From Paraburkholderia humisilvae (GTDB taxonomy: Bacteria; Pseudomonadota; Gammaproteobacteria; Burkholderiales; Burkholderiaceae): a stretch of DNA of 64,000 nt. Positions 26,877-36,468 of this stretch are shown here, piece after piece. The notes under the pieces are model-generated. The model ran no database searches, was not told where the DNA came from, and saw only the letters and a program-made list of their open reading frames with translations. The stretch is from assembly GCF_902859855.1 (NCBI RefSeq), contig NZ_CADIKH010000004.1, positions 267,845 through 331,844 of the forward strand, in the 5' to 3' direction. The number at the start of each line of letters is the position of its first letter. The first letter of the stretch is position 1. The translations under genes were made by a program, and so were the position numbers.

Positions 26877-28541
26877 TCACTCCGGCTGCGCCGCTCCTTC
26901 GGCGGGCGGCTGCCGCGCGCCTTCCGCCACCCCCGCTGCTAACCCTGCGGCCGCCCCATCCGCCGCGCCTTCCGGATACGCGACCCGCACCGAAGGGACG
27001 AACCACGCAAGGCACAGACCGAGCACGGCCGCGGCGGCCGCAAGCGACAGGCCCACATGAATCGAATCGATCAGCGCGCGCCGCGCCGCTTCCATCATCG
27101 GGCCACCCACGTGCCCCGCCATGATCAGGTGCTCGATCAGCGCGGCCTGCTGCGAATGGTCGACGCGGAAATCAGGGCTCGAGAACGATTGCAGCCACTG
27201 CGTCGCCTGATACGAATCGAGCGAACGGTGTACGCCGCGCACATAGAGATGGCTTAACAGCGCGCCGGTCATCGCGGTGCCCAGCATCCCGCCAAAAATA
27301 CGCAGCGATTGCAGCAACGCGGTCACTGCGCCGATATGGTCGCGCGCGACGATCTGCTGCGAGCAAATCGTCAGATTGGTCGCGACAAGGCCGAGGCCGA
27401 GGCCGCTGAGCGCCATGCACGACATCCATACGAAGTGCGGCTGATGCCCGCTGATGCCGACGAGCACGAGGCAAGACACCGCAAAGAGCGCAAAGCCGAT
27501 ATACATCAGCGCGTTCGCGCGCCGGATGCGCGTGACGATCCGGTTGTTCAGCACACTGCCGACCGTCGTGCCTAGCAGCAGCGGCGTGATCAGCATGCCG
27601 GAGTCATGCGGCGACATCGCGTAGCCGCCCTGAAACAGCAGCGGCACGTAAAACACCAGCGAAAACAGCGCAAAGCCGCCGAGCGCGGACATCACGAACA
27701 GCGCGGCGAGTCGCCGGTCGAGCAGCATATCGACCGGCACGACCGGGTAACCCATCCGCCTTTCCCAGAACCACAGCGTGCAGCCGCACGCGGCGGTGAG
27801 GACGAAAAGCACGATCGTCATCATCGTCACGCCTTCCTTCGGCAGCAGTTCGATCAGCAGTTGCAACGCGCCGAACGTGACGGCGACGACAAATGCGCCG
27901 AGCCAGTCGAGCTGCACCGGCCCCGCCTTGCGCAGATGCCGCAGCGGCGGCACGAAACGCAGCACGAACAGCAGCGACGCGACGCCGACCGGCACATTGA
28001 CGAAGAACACGAAGCGCCAGCTGGCCGCTTGCGTTAACATCCCGCCGAGCGTCGGCCCAATGACATTCGCGAGCCCGAACGCCGAGGTGACGAACACCAG
28101 CCAACGCAGACGCAGCTTCGGATCGGGAAACAGGTCGGCCACGCTCGCGAACACGGTGCCGATCAGAATGCCGCCGCCGATGCCTTGCAGGCCGCGCGCG
28201 ATGACCAGAAACAGCATGTTCGACGCAATGCCGCACAACACCGATGCGCCGGTAAACAGCACGATGGCGGCAATCAGGAATGGCTTTCGGCCGAACAGAT
28301 CGCCGAGGCGCCCGAAGATGGGAATCGTGATGACCGATGCCAGCATGTACGAAGTCGCGACCCATGCGTACAGATCGAAACCCTTCAGGTCTGCGACGAT
28401 TCGCGGCAGCGCGGTGCCCACGATGGTCTGATCGAGCGCGACCAGCATCGCGACAAACGCGATGCCGAGCATCGCCAGGAACGATTCGCGAAACGGCAGC
28501 AACTGCCTGCCCGGTTGATAGGCGGCGATGGCGGGAATCAT
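26877..28541 (-). CDS. DHA2-family MFS multidrug exporter (MDR type)
   Basis: 554 residues from ATG 28541. About 14 membrane helices, with DHA2 features: MLVALDQTIVGTALPRIVADL, motif A FGRLGDLFGRKPFLI, and motif C IGPTLGGMLTQAASWRFVFFVNVPVG. A periplasmic loop of about 60 residues precedes the last helix, and the tail is Ala/Gly/Glu-rich and repetitive (EGAADGAAAGLAAGVAEGA). It exports drugs or toxic compounds. It lies before the FAN1 operon on the same strand, but the LexA box and promoter separate them. Confidence 0.9.
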   Translation of the reverse strand: MIPAIAAYQPGRQLLPFRESFLAMLGIAFVAMLVALDQTIVGTALPRIVADLKGFDLYAWVATSYMLASVITIPIFGRLGDLFGRKPFLIAAIVLFTGASVLCGIASNMLFLVIARGLQGIGGGILIGTVFASVADLFPDPKLRLRWLVFVTSAFGLANVIGPTLGGMLTQAASWRFVFFVNVPVGVASLLFVLRFVPPLRHLRKAGPVQLDWLGAFVVAVTFGALQLLIELLPKEGVTMMTIVLFVLTAACGCTLWFWERRMGYPVVPVDMLLDRRLAALFVMSALGGFALFSLVFYVPLLFQGGYAMSPHDSGMLITPLLLGTTVGSVLNNRIVTRIRRANALMYIGFALFAVSCLVLVGISGHQPHFVWMSCMALSGLGLGLVATNLTICSQQIVARDHIGAVTALLQSLRIFGGMLGTAMTGALLSHLYVRGVHRSLDSYQATQWLQSFSSPDFRVDHSQQAALIEHLIMAGHVGGPMMEAARRALIDSIHVGLSLAAAAAVLGLCLAWFVPSVRVAYPEGAADGAAAGLAAGVAEGARQPPAEGAAQPE

Positions 28542-28836
28542 GATGGCTTCGGCAAGCAAGAGTGGGGACGCAAAGCGGCACAACGCGCGGGCGCTGTGCA
28601 GACTGTGGCACCGCCGGTGTAAATCGGCAAGCCACATTCTGTAAGTCGCTGAAAGCGCGAAAAAATGACAGTCGATCGCGCGGCCTCCACGGCCTGCTTA
28701 ATCGTGCGAGGCGGCGTGTGTCGTCTGGTTCATTTGCACTGCTTGCCCTACTAACATCCCCTTGGCCGCGTTTATTCCCGCCTTTATTTCCGTATTTATT
28801 TCCGCGCGCCTCCCCGCCGTGCTGCGGTCGCGCGGT

Positions 28837-30489
28837 TCAAACCACCGTGGCGTAACCCGCTGCCTGCCCGCGCCGCGCGGCCACCGCGCCCACCGATCGG
28901 CGGTTCGCACCGTGCAGGTCCCGCCCCTCTTCTTCCCGCAGACGAAACGCTTGTAGCGCGTTTTGCAGAATCACCGCCTGCTCGGTCAGCGAATGCGCGG
29001 CGGCGGCCGCTTCTTCGACGAGGGCGGCATTTTCCTGCGTCAACGTGTCCATATGCGTGACCGCGAGATTCACCTGTTCGATGCCCGAGCTCTGCTCGGC
29101 CGCCGCGGCGGCGATCTCCCGGATCAGCCCGGTGACCTTCGCGATGGCGGTGCGCGCCTCGTCGATCGTGCCGCCAGCGTTCTCGATGAGCTGCGCGCCG
29201 CTGCCCACCTTGCTCACCGCGTTGCTGATCAACTCGCGGACTTCCTTAGCCGCGGCGGCGCTACGGTGCGCGAGCGAGCGCACTTCCGCGGCGACCACCG
29301 CGAAGCCCCGCCCGTCCTCGCCGGCGCGCGCGGCCTCGACCGCGGCGTTCAACGCAAGGATATTCGTCTGAAACGCGATTCCTTCGATCACCGCAATAAT
29401 CTCGACCATCCGCTGCGACGCAGCCGAGATATCGCGCATCGTCGCCACCGCGTCGGCGACCATCGCGCCGCCGTCGACGGCAATCTGCTCGGCCTGCACC
29501 GCCAGTTGGCTCGCCGTTTGCGCGTGCCCGGCTGTTTGCCGCACCATCGACGTCACCTCTTCCATACTGGCCGCCGTTTCCTCCAGCGACGCCGCCTGGT
29601 TTTCGGTGCGCGTCGACAGGTCGGCGCTGCCGGTCGCGATCTCGCGCGCGCCGGTCGCCACGCTATCGGCGGCCGCACCGATTTGACGCACCGTGCCGGT
29701 CAGCGCGTCGCGCATCCGTCGCATCACGTGCAACAGGCTGTCGCGATCGTCACCGCTGCGCGCGCGCAGTTCGATCGCGACCGTCAGATCGCCGTGCGCA
29801 ATCGCACCCGCCACCTGCGCCGCGTAGCGCGGGTCACCGCCGATCGTGCGCACGATGCTGCGGTTGATCACCCAGACCAGCGATGCGAGCGCGACCGCGA
29901 GCACGATGAATACCGCGCCGACCACATACAGCGACTTCATGAACGCCGCGTCGATATCGTCGACGTATGCGCCGGTCGCGATGATCCAGTCCCACGGTGC
30001 GTAGCGCACCACGTAACCGATCTTGCCGACCGCCTCGGTCGAGTGAGGATGCGGGAACACGTAGTCGACGAATCCGCCTTGCGGCGACTGCGCGACCTTC
30101 GCAAACGTCACATAGTGATGGCGCCCGTCCGCGTCCGCAGTGCCCGCGAGCATCTTGTCATTCGACTCCGGCTTGATCGGATGCATCAGCATGCGCGGCG
30201 TTGAATCGATCACGAGCAGATAACCGTCTTCGCCGTAGCGGATGTCGCGCAGCCGCGCGAGCGCCTCCTTGCGGGCCTCGGCTTCGGACAGCGCGCCGCT
30301 GGCCGCGAGCGCCGCGTATTCACCGACAATCGATAGGCCCACGTGCGCGACATTGGTCAGATCATTCTTGCGTTCATCGATACGCGTCTGTCGAGAAAGC
30401 CACGCTGCCGACACGGATACCAGCAGCAGCGCGATGAGGCTAACGATCAGCGGCAACCACAGCTTTTGCGCGAAACCCAGCTTATACAT
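28837..30489 (-). CDS. Methyl-accepting chemotaxis protein with Cache sensor
   Basis: 550 residues from ATG 30489 (GGAGG upstream). TM1 is about 10-30. The periplasmic single-Cache domain ([66 protein letters not shown]) spans about 35-185, and TM2 is about 190-212. HAMP follows, then a long signalling coiled coil with the conserved hairpin tip [41 protein letters not shown]. The Cache type often senses small organic acids; the ligand here is unknown. There is no CheR-binding pentapeptide at the C-terminus. No other chemotaxis genes lie nearby. Confidence 0.94.
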   Translation of the reverse strand: MYKLGFAQKLWLPLIVSLIALLLVSVSAAWLSRQTRIDERKNDLTNVAHVGLSIVGEYAALAASGALSEAEARKEALARLRDIRYGEDGYLLVIDSTPRMLMHPIKPESNDKMLAGTADADGRHHYVTFAKVAQSPQGGFVDYVFPHPHSTEAVGKIGYVVRYAPWDWIIATGAYVDDIDAAFMKSLYVVGAVFIVLAVALASLVWVINRSIVRTIGGDPRYAAQVAGAIAHGDLTVAIELRARSGDDRDSLLHVMRRMRDALTGTVRQIGAAADSVATGAREIATGSADLSTRTENQAASLEETAASMEEVTSMVRQTAGHAQTASQLAVQAEQIAVDGGAMVADAVATMRDISAASQRMVEIIAVIEGIAFQTNILALNAAVEAARAGEDGRGFAVVAAEVRSLAHRSAAAAKEVRELISNAVSKVGSGAQLIENAGGTIDEARTAIAKVTGLIREIAAAAAEQSSGIEQVNLAVTHMDTLTQENAALVEEAAAAAHSLTEQAVILQNALQAFRLREEEGRDLHGANRRSVGAVAARRGQAAGYATVV

Positions 30490-30814
30490 TCCGGCGCCTC
30501 CGTCTTTATGGTGGATCGAACCACGAGCCACGCTTGTAATAGGGCACATCGTTTGCGCCGGATGGGCCGGCGCATGTCGCAGCGGAAAGGCAAAGGCAAC
30601 GCAATAACGAGCATCGCCCGTTCCGTATAACGACCGGAACGGGCGATGCATTTGTAGAGGGAAACCCTCGCCTCGCGACGAATGTTTCAGGCGAACGGCA
30701 TGCGCGCCGGGCTACGCGGGCGCATGCATCATGAATGCGACAGGCGCTTGCCGTTGCGGGTGGCGGGCGCGCGGCGCGCTGCCGGCGCCGCTGCCATGCA
30801 ACACACGCGCCGGG
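30490..30814. other. Intergenic region between nuoM and the chemoreceptor gene
   Basis: 325 bp without a gene. It carries the hairpin at 30611-30649 and must hold the chemoreceptor promoter; no strong -35/-10 pair was recognised. Confidence 0.4.
30611..30649. terminator. 15-bp perfect hairpin downstream of nuoM
   Basis: GCATCGCCCGTTCCG (30611-30625) pairs exactly with CGGAACGGGCGATGC (30635-30649) over a 9-nt loop. It lies about 165 bp past the nuoM stop. No U-tract follows on the minus strand, so a plain intrinsic terminator is uncertain. Confidence 0.55.
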
Positions 30815-32392
30815 TCAGCCGCGCGGCCGGTCGCGGTCGCCCGCGACACTGCGCGCTGAAGTGGTCGGCACCAGATGCACTTCGGGAACCGCGCGGCTAT
30901 CCGCGACGCGCGTCGCGCCGTTGGCAATCGTGCCTTCGGCCTGCGCGAGCACTTCGCCAGCGGTCGCATCGATCGCGTCGGTAAACGGCTTCGGATGAAT
31001 GCCGATTCCAAGCACGAGCACCGCCATCGCGCCCAGCAGCACGAACTCGCGTTTGCTGACGTCGGTGAGCTTCGCCACCCGCGCATTCGCGACGGCGCCG
31101 AAGATCACGCGCTTGGCCATCCACAGCGTGTACGCGGCGCTCAGGATCAGAATCAGCGCGGCCGCCGCGCCGACCCAGAAGTTGAACTGGATCGCGCCCA
31201 TCAACACCATGAACTCGCCGACAAAACCGGACGTGCCCGGCAAACCGACATTGGCCATCGAGAACAGCATGACGAACACCGCGAAGCGCGGCATCGTATT
31301 GACCACACCGCCATACGCGTCGATCGACCCGCTTTGCGTGCGGTCGTACAGCATGCCGGAGCACAGCAGCATCGCGCCGGACACGATGCCGTACGACAGC
31401 ATCTGGACTACCGCGCCTTCCATCGAGATGCGTGTGAACACGAACAGGCCCAGCGTAACGAGGCCCATATGCGCGATCGCCGAATATGCGAGCAGCTTGC
31501 GAATATCGGTTTGCACGAGCGCGACGAGGCTCGCGTAGATCACCGCGACCAGCGACAGCGTAATGATGGCCGGCGCGAAGAAATGGCTGGCCTGCGGCAC
31601 GATCGGCAGCGCAAAGCGCAGCAGACCGTAGCCGCCGATCTTCAGCATACCGAGCAGCACCGCCGCCGCGGTCGGCCCTTCGAGGTGCACGTCGGGCAGC
31701 CATGTGTGCACTGGCCACATCGGCACCTTCACCGAGAATGCGGCGAAGAAGCACAGGAAGATCAGCACCTGCGGCATGAAGTCGAGTTGCAGCGAGCGCC
31801 ATTGCGCGATGTCGAAGTTGTGCGACTGCGAGTACAGGTACAGCATCGCCGCCAGCATCGCGAGCGATCCGGTCAGCGAGAAAAGAAAGAAGCGCAGTGC
31901 CGCGTGCGCGCGATTCGATTGCCCCCAGGTCCCGATCAGCAGATAGAGCGGGATCAGCGTCGCTTCGAAGAACACGAAGAACAGCATGCCGTCCTGCGCG
32001 GTGAACACCCCCTGCATGAAGCCCGACAGCAGCAGGAACGCGCCGAAATACTGCGCGGTGCGCTTGGTGATCGACTCCCACGATGCGACCACGACGATCA
32101 AGGTCGTCACCGCGGTCAGCACGGTAAACCACAGCGAAATGCCGTCGACGCCGAGATGCCATGCGACGCCGAACGACGGCAGCCAGACCTTGTTCTCGAC
32201 GAACTGCATCGCCACGACGTTGTTGCGAAAGCCTTCGACGAGCGGAATGGCCGGCACGGCACTGACGAGCGCGCCGACAAGCGCGATCCAGCGCGTACGG
32301 TTCAGCGCCTGATCGGAACCGACACGCAGCACGACCAGGCCAGCCACGATCGGAATCCAGATCAGCAAGCTAAGAAGCGGAGGGAATTGCAT
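30815..32392 (-). CDS. Stand-alone NADH-quinone oxidoreductase subunit M (NuoM-like)
   Basis: 525 residues from ATG 32392, with GCGGAGGG before it only on the opposite strand, so the ribosome-binding site is unclear. About 14 membrane helices. The key acidic residue of TM5 is present (FFVFFEATLIPLYLLIGTWG), as is the TM7 lysine region (FSVKVPMWPVHTWLPDVHLEGPTAAAVLLGMLKIGGYGLLRF). NuoM is an antiporter-like proton channel of complex I. None of the other nuo genes is here. The last 35 residues (AEGTIANGATRVADS onward) are hydrophilic and unusual. It may be a second copy, a relative serving another complex, or a relocated gene. Confidence 0.88.
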   Translation of the reverse strand: MQFPPLLSLLIWIPIVAGLVVLRVGSDQALNRTRWIALVGALVSAVPAIPLVEGFRNNVVAMQFVENKVWLPSFGVAWHLGVDGISLWFTVLTAVTTLIVVVASWESITKRTAQYFGAFLLLSGFMQGVFTAQDGMLFFVFFEATLIPLYLLIGTWGQSNRAHAALRFFLFSLTGSLAMLAAMLYLYSQSHNFDIAQWRSLQLDFMPQVLIFLCFFAAFSVKVPMWPVHTWLPDVHLEGPTAAAVLLGMLKIGGYGLLRFALPIVPQASHFFAPAIITLSLVAVIYASLVALVQTDIRKLLAYSAIAHMGLVTLGLFVFTRISMEGAVVQMLSYGIVSGAMLLCSGMLYDRTQSGSIDAYGGVVNTMPRFAVFVMLFSMANVGLPGTSGFVGEFMVLMGAIQFNFWVGAAAALILILSAAYTLWMAKRVIFGAVANARVAKLTDVSKREFVLLGAMAVLVLGIGIHPKPFTDAIDATAGEVLAQAEGTIANGATRVADSRAVPEVHLVPTTSARSVAGDRDRPRG

Positions 32393-32850
32393 GAGATTGA
32401 CTGGGAACTTTTGAGCACACAGCGACAGCTCAACTGTCGCAACCGTAAGCAAACTGATTACAAATGGATTGCGGAGGCAATAGGGAAAAGCGGAGAAATC
32501 CGACAGGCGGGGTCGAACTAGCCCGTCAGGGTTAACGAGCATACCTGTTAACTCAATCTTTTGCAGCGCAACAAAAAATAGCGAGGCACACAACGGATCA
32601 TTGCTACAGCGGGGGTTGTCAGAGTGATTGCTCTTGTGCTCCGCACAACCGGCAACGCTTTGGCGAAATCGCACGGCCTCGCGTGTCAAAATGTTTGGGC
32701 ACTGGCGAGACTTTTTGTCGCGTCCGCATGTCGTCGAATTACCACGCCTTCGCGCCGATTGTTACGAAAAAAATCACCGAAAAACGGGAAATCCCTGGCA
32801 CGGAATGCGTGAGAATCGCGTTAGGCTGTCGCAAGGGAGGAGACACTCCG
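32393..32850. other. Divergent region between nuoM and a small secreted protein
   Basis: 458 bp, no supported gene. It holds the GTTAAC pair at 32531-32552. A plus-strand frame from 32683 runs into the next gene but its upstream part looks non-coding. Confidence 0.4.
32531..32552. promoter_or_regulatory. Paired GTTAAC operator-like element
   Basis: GTTAAC (32531-32536), ten bases, GTTAAC (32547-32552). Because GTTAAC is its own reverse complement the pair is both direct and inverted, one helical turn and a half apart (16 bp). It lies about 140 bp before nuoM. Confidence 0.35.
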
Positions 32851-33099
32851 ATGAGACGAGCTTTCAATATTGCAGTCGTCGTGCTGGTTGGCTTTCTGCT
32901 TGCCGACCGGGCCGCGATGCGCGCCCAGGCGCACGAGCCGGGATCGATCAGCTGCGCCGCCGGTGCGGACCTCGTGCGGCTCGACGCACTGAACAAAGGC
33001 TTTTCCGACGCCGCGGCGAGCAACCAGGGCGAAGCGTTCAAATCCGGTTGCTTCGTGACCGGCCGCGCGCAGATCGGCGATCTGATCGCGAGAGATTAA
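32851..33099 (+). CDS. Small exported hypothetical protein
   Basis: 82 residues from ATG 32851, with a strong GGGAGGAG seven bases upstream. Residues 1-28 form a signal peptide (MRRAFNIAVVVLVGFLLADRAAMRAQA). The mature part has two cysteines (SCAAGADLVRLD and KSGCFVTGRAQIGDLIARD) that may form one disulphide. I do not recognise a family. A strong terminator follows. Confidence 0.7.
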   Translation: MRRAFNIAVVVLVGFLLADRAAMRAQAHEPGSISCAAGADLVRLDALNKGFSDAAASNQGEAFKSGCFVTGRAQIGDLIARD

Positions 33100-33119
33100 G
33101 CGCGCTGTGCGCGAATCGG

Positions 33120-33147
33120 GCGGCGTCCTCGCGGACGCCGCTTTTCG
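33120..33147 (+). terminator. Rho-independent terminator
   Basis: GCGGCGTCC (33120-33128), loop TCGC, GGACGCCGC (33133-33141), then TTTT. The stem is perfect and directly follows the small secreted-protein gene. Confidence 0.88.
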
Positions 33148-33273
33148 TTTTCCGCTCGCGCATTGCTCGTTCATTGCTCCCGCAGACTCGACGCCCCGGT
33201 CGGGTGCGTTGCGCTATCCGGCACGATAATGAACGGCATCACATCGGCAAACGGCTCTCCAGGAGACACGCGT

Positions 33274-34191
33274 ATGCATCTGAAAGGCAGGACGGTTGGC
33301 GTGATCGCGCCGGCCGGCGTACCGGATAGGGAAAACGTCGCGCGCGGCATTGCGTTGCTCGAGAGTTGGGGACTCGAAGTGCGCGTCGGCGCACACGTCA
33401 CCGACCGCTTTCGCTATTTCGCCGGCACGCATGAAAACCGCCGTGCCGATCTTGCGTGGGCGCTCACTGACCCTTCGATCGATATCGTGTGGATTGCGCG
33501 CGGCGGCTATGGCTGCGTGCATTGTCTGCCCGCCATTCCGGCAACCCTGCCGCGCGCGAAAACCGTCATCGGCTTTTCAGATGCGACGTCCCTGTTCTGC
33601 GCGATGAGCGGCATGCGTGATGCGCGGCTGATTCACGGGCCCTCGCTTGGCAGTCTCGCCGCGCATGTCGACGACGCATCGCGACAAAGCGTGCTAACCG
33701 CGCTGGCGGGCGACGTCGCGCCGGCCATCAGGTTGCAGCGCTTGCACGGCGCACCTCACGCGGTCAGCGGCCGCCTGCACGGCGGCAACATCACGACGCT
33801 CGCCAGCGTCGCTGGCACGCGCTGGCAGCCGGATTGCCGCGACGCGATCGTGCTGCTCGAAGACATCACCGAGCTCGCTTACCGGCTCGACCGCAGTATC
33901 ACGCTGCTCAAGGAAAGCGGCGCGTTCGGCGGCGCGCGCGCATTCGTGCTCGGCGAGTTCGTGCGTTGCCCGCTGCCCCCGGACGCGGACTACACGCTGC
34001 ACGACATATTGGTCGATCTGCTTGCGCCATTCGGCGTGCCGGTCTTCGCGGGCCTGCCGATCGGACACGCCGCACAGAACGTCGCATGGACCTACGGTGC
34101 GCCCGCGCACATCGAGGGCGACCAGCTCGTGTTCGACGCGTCGCACGACGCCAGGCTTGCATCCCCTTTACAGCACGCCCATCAACGGTGA
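33274..34191 (+). CDS. LD-carboxypeptidase (peptidase family S66)
   Basis: 305 residues from ATG 33274 with AGGAG upstream. Family S66 features: opening GRTVGVIAPAGVPD, nucleophile S102 in GFSDATSLF, E196 in LLEDITE and H265 in LPIGHAAQN, giving the Ser-Glu-His triad, plus the RGGYGC loop. In the family it cleaves the L,D bond of tetrapeptides during murein recycling in the cytoplasm (LdcA); some S66 relatives act on microcin-like peptides instead. No murein gene adjoins it. Confidence 0.92.
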   Translation: MHLKGRTVGVIAPAGVPDRENVARGIALLESWGLEVRVGAHVTDRFRYFAGTHENRRADLAWALTDPSIDIVWIARGGYGCVHCLPAIPATLPRAKTVIGFSDATSLFCAMSGMRDARLIHGPSLGSLAAHVDDASRQSVLTALAGDVAPAIRLQRLHGAPHAVSGRLHGGNITTLASVAGTRWQPDCRDAIVLLEDITELAYRLDRSITLLKESGAFGGARAFVLGEFVRCPLPPDADYTLHDILVDLLAPFGVPVFAGLPIGHAAQNVAWTYGAPAHIEGDQLVFDASHDARLASPLQHAHQR

Positions 34192-34501
34192 ACGCAGCCC
34201 ACCGCTGAACGCACCAGCGCGGGGCGCACGCACCGCGCACAATCATTCCGACGCCGCGCCACGCGCGCCGCGGCGCATTCGCGTTCGCTGCGCAGTCCAT
34301 CCGCGCGAACCGCGATTCGCACGATAACCCGCATTCCCACTTGTTGAGCACATCGGCGCGTGCCGTCGCGCGATGCGATTGGCACGCTTCTCGCTCACGT
34401 CGGCACGCTCGTCCAGCTTCGAATAACAAACAGATAACCAGGCGCCCTACAAAGCGCAAGACCAACCGCACTACGCGCAATCTCGCAACGGAGAACCATT
34501 G
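34192..34501. other. Region upstream of the OxlT-like gene
   Basis: 310 bp, no gene and no repeat or promoter clear enough to report. CGGAGAACC just before 34502 is the ribosome-binding site of the next gene. Confidence 0.35.
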
Positions 34502-35794
34502 ATGAACACCCCTGTGCAGTCGCTCGATCAGGCCGCGTCGCCCGGCGTGCGGGCCGCGACCTCCACACGATGGCTGCAGCTTGCGCTCGGTCTGATCTGC
34601 ATGATGGCGATCTCGAGCCCGCAATATGTATGGACGCTGATGACCAAGCCCCTGATGGCGAAGCTTGGTATCTCGCTGCCGGAAGTGCAGGTCACGTTTT
34701 CGATCCTGGTCTTTCTGCAAGCCTTCTTTTCGCCGTTCCAGGGTGCGCTGATCGACCGTTTCGGTCCGCGCAAGCTGATCTCGATCGGCACGCTGCTCGC
34801 GGGCGTGAGCTGGATGCTTGCGTCGTACGCGTCGAGCACGACGATGCTGTATCTCACGTATGGCGGCCTCGGCGGCCTCGGCACCGGCATTGTGTATGTC
34901 GGTGTGGTCGGCCTGATGGTGCGCTGGTTCCCGGATCGCCGCGGCATGGCGGCCGGCGCGGTGGCCGCCGGCTACGGGATGGGCGCGATCGTCACGACCT
35001 TCCCGATTTCCGCTTCGCTGGCCACGCACGGTGTCGAGTCGACGCTGTGGCTGTACGGGATGATCTTCGCCGCGATTGGCTTCATCGCCTCGCAAGGCCT
35101 GCGCGTGCCGCCTGAAACCTCGGGGGCGGCGGCCGTCGTGCGATCGTCGTCGACAGGCGCGCGCGAATTCCGCCCGACGGAAATGCTGAAGACGCCGATC
35201 TTCTGGCTAATGTTCGCGATGATGACGATGATGTCGACCTCGGGCCTGATGGTTACATCGCAAATGGCGAGCTTCGCGGCGGACTTCGGCGTCAGCAAGG
35301 TGCTGGTGTTCGGCCTCGCCGCGTTGCCGCTGGCGCTGACCATCGACCGCTTCACGAACGGGCTGACCCGGCCGCTGTTCGGCTGGGTGTCGGACAAGTT
35401 CGGCCGCGAAAACACGATGGGCTTCGCGTTCGCGCTGGAAGGCGTTGCGATGACGCTGTGGCTGCTCACCCGCGACGACGCCGTGCTGTTCGTGCTGCTG
35501 TCCGGTGTGGTGTTCTTCGGCTGGGGCGAGATCTTCTCGCTGTTCCCGTCGACGCTGACCGATACGTTCGGCACGCGCTTCGCCACCGCAAACTATGGGT
35601 GGCTATATATCTCGTTCGGCGTCGGTTCGATTTTCGGCGGCCCGCTTGCCGCGCTGCTGCATCAGCATACGGGTAGCTGGATACCGGTATTCGCGTGCGC
35701 GATCACGCTCGACATCGTCACTGCCCTGCTCGCGCTATTCGTGCTGAAGCCGGCGCGCGCGAAGTTCGTGCGCGCGCAACGCGGCGTCCTCTGA
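34502..35794 (+). CDS. Oxalate/formate antiporter-type MFS transporter
   Basis: 430 residues from ATG 34502 (a TTG at 34499 would add one residue). Twelve membrane helices of the OFA family: RWLQLALGLICMMAISSPQYVWTLMTKPLMAKLG, then FFSPFQGALIDRFGPRKLISIG (motif A), and TIDRFTNGLTRPLFGWVSDKFGREN, where relatives carry the substrate-binding arginine. The C-terminal half has GEIFSLFPSTLTDTFGTRFATANYGWLYISFGVGSIFGGPLAALL. It probably exchanges oxalate for formate or carries another small dicarboxylate. No frc or oxc gene is in the window. Confidence 0.88.
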   Translation: MNTPVQSLDQAASPGVRAATSTRWLQLALGLICMMAISSPQYVWTLMTKPLMAKLGISLPEVQVTFSILVFLQAFFSPFQGALIDRFGPRKLISIGTLLAGVSWMLASYASSTTMLYLTYGGLGGLGTGIVYVGVVGLMVRWFPDRRGMAAGAVAAGYGMGAIVTTFPISASLATHGVESTLWLYGMIFAAIGFIASQGLRVPPETSGAAAVVRSSSTGAREFRPTEMLKTPIFWLMFAMMTMMSTSGLMVTSQMASFAADFGVSKVLVFGLAALPLALTIDRFTNGLTRPLFGWVSDKFGRENTMGFAFALEGVAMTLWLLTRDDAVLFVLLSGVVFFGWGEIFSLFPSTLTDTFGTRFATANYGWLYISFGVGSIFGGPLAALLHQHTGSWIPVFACAITLDIVTALLALFVLKPARAKFVRAQRGVL

Positions 35795-35925
35795 CCTAGC
35801 GACTCAAGCACGCAGTTGAACACACGACGACAGGCCAGCCGTTTCGCGCGTCCCGTCGCAGCGGGGATGATTGCGCAAAACGGCACCTGTCATGCGCGAT
35901 TGCCGCGCCCCGCCGCAACAGACCA

Positions 35926-36264
35926 TCATTCGAATCCGCCGGGGCCCGCGCTATAGATAATGGGCGCCGTCGGCACCTTCACGTTTTCGCCCAGACAGTC
36001 GGCACGATATTTCAGCTGAAGCCGTGCTTCCGCCTCCTGAATTTCCGACGGATAGTAGCTGTCGTCGCCGCCTGACGCCTGGTAGCCGACCGATTCCAGT
36101 TCGCTAAGTTCCTGCATCAGTTGCGCGTGCGTGACCGGTTTGCTCAACGGCTTGAAAGGATAGTCATTGCATTCGCCGGGCGTAAGCCTGCTGCTTGCCG
36201 ACGCCGCGCCGCTTGCCAGCAGCACGCAAAACACGACCGTGGTCTTGATCCAGAAGGGTTTCAT
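35926..36264 (-). CDS. DUF4148-like exported protein
   Basis: 112 residues from ATG 36264. The signal peptide is MKPFWIKTTVVFCVLLASGAASA. The segment VTHAQLMQELSELESVGYQASGGDDSYYPSEIQEAEARL has the DUF4148 pattern (an LxQLxxLExxGY helix then YPxxIQxAxAR). Two cysteines may pair (GECNDYP, RADCLGEN). The function is unknown; such proteins are abundant in Burkholderia. One of the shared 18-bp dyads lies 113 bp upstream. Confidence 0.82.
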   Translation of the reverse strand: MKPFWIKTTVVFCVLLASGAASASSRLTPGECNDYPFKPLSKPVTHAQLMQELSELESVGYQASGGDDSYYPSEIQEAEARLQLKYRADCLGENVKVPTAPIIYSAGPGGFE

Positions 36265-36367
36265 GTCATCCGCTCCTTGCGCGTTGTTGTGACGATGCAA
36301 GGATGGGCCGCGTCGCGTATCGAACCACGATAAAACGGATGAACCTTTTGTTAGGAAGGGCCGCGTC

Positions 36368-36385
36368 GATGAAAGAAGTTTCATC
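36368..36385. promoter_or_regulatory. 18-bp dyad, copy 1 (GATGAAAGAAGTTTCATC)
   Basis: GATGAAA and TTTCATC arms are perfectly complementary around GAAG. It lies in the divergent region, centred 112 bp before the DUF4148 gene (35926-36264) and 93 bp before the plus-strand gene at 36469. It closely resembles 44779-44796 and 48182-48199. Confidence 0.6.
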
Positions 36386-36468
36386 ATTTCACGGCCCCTC
36401 TTCCACTTGCCGGGCGCCTGTTCGCGCGCATACTTCTGCTGTTTTAGCGCACGGCAGGAGCGAACAAT

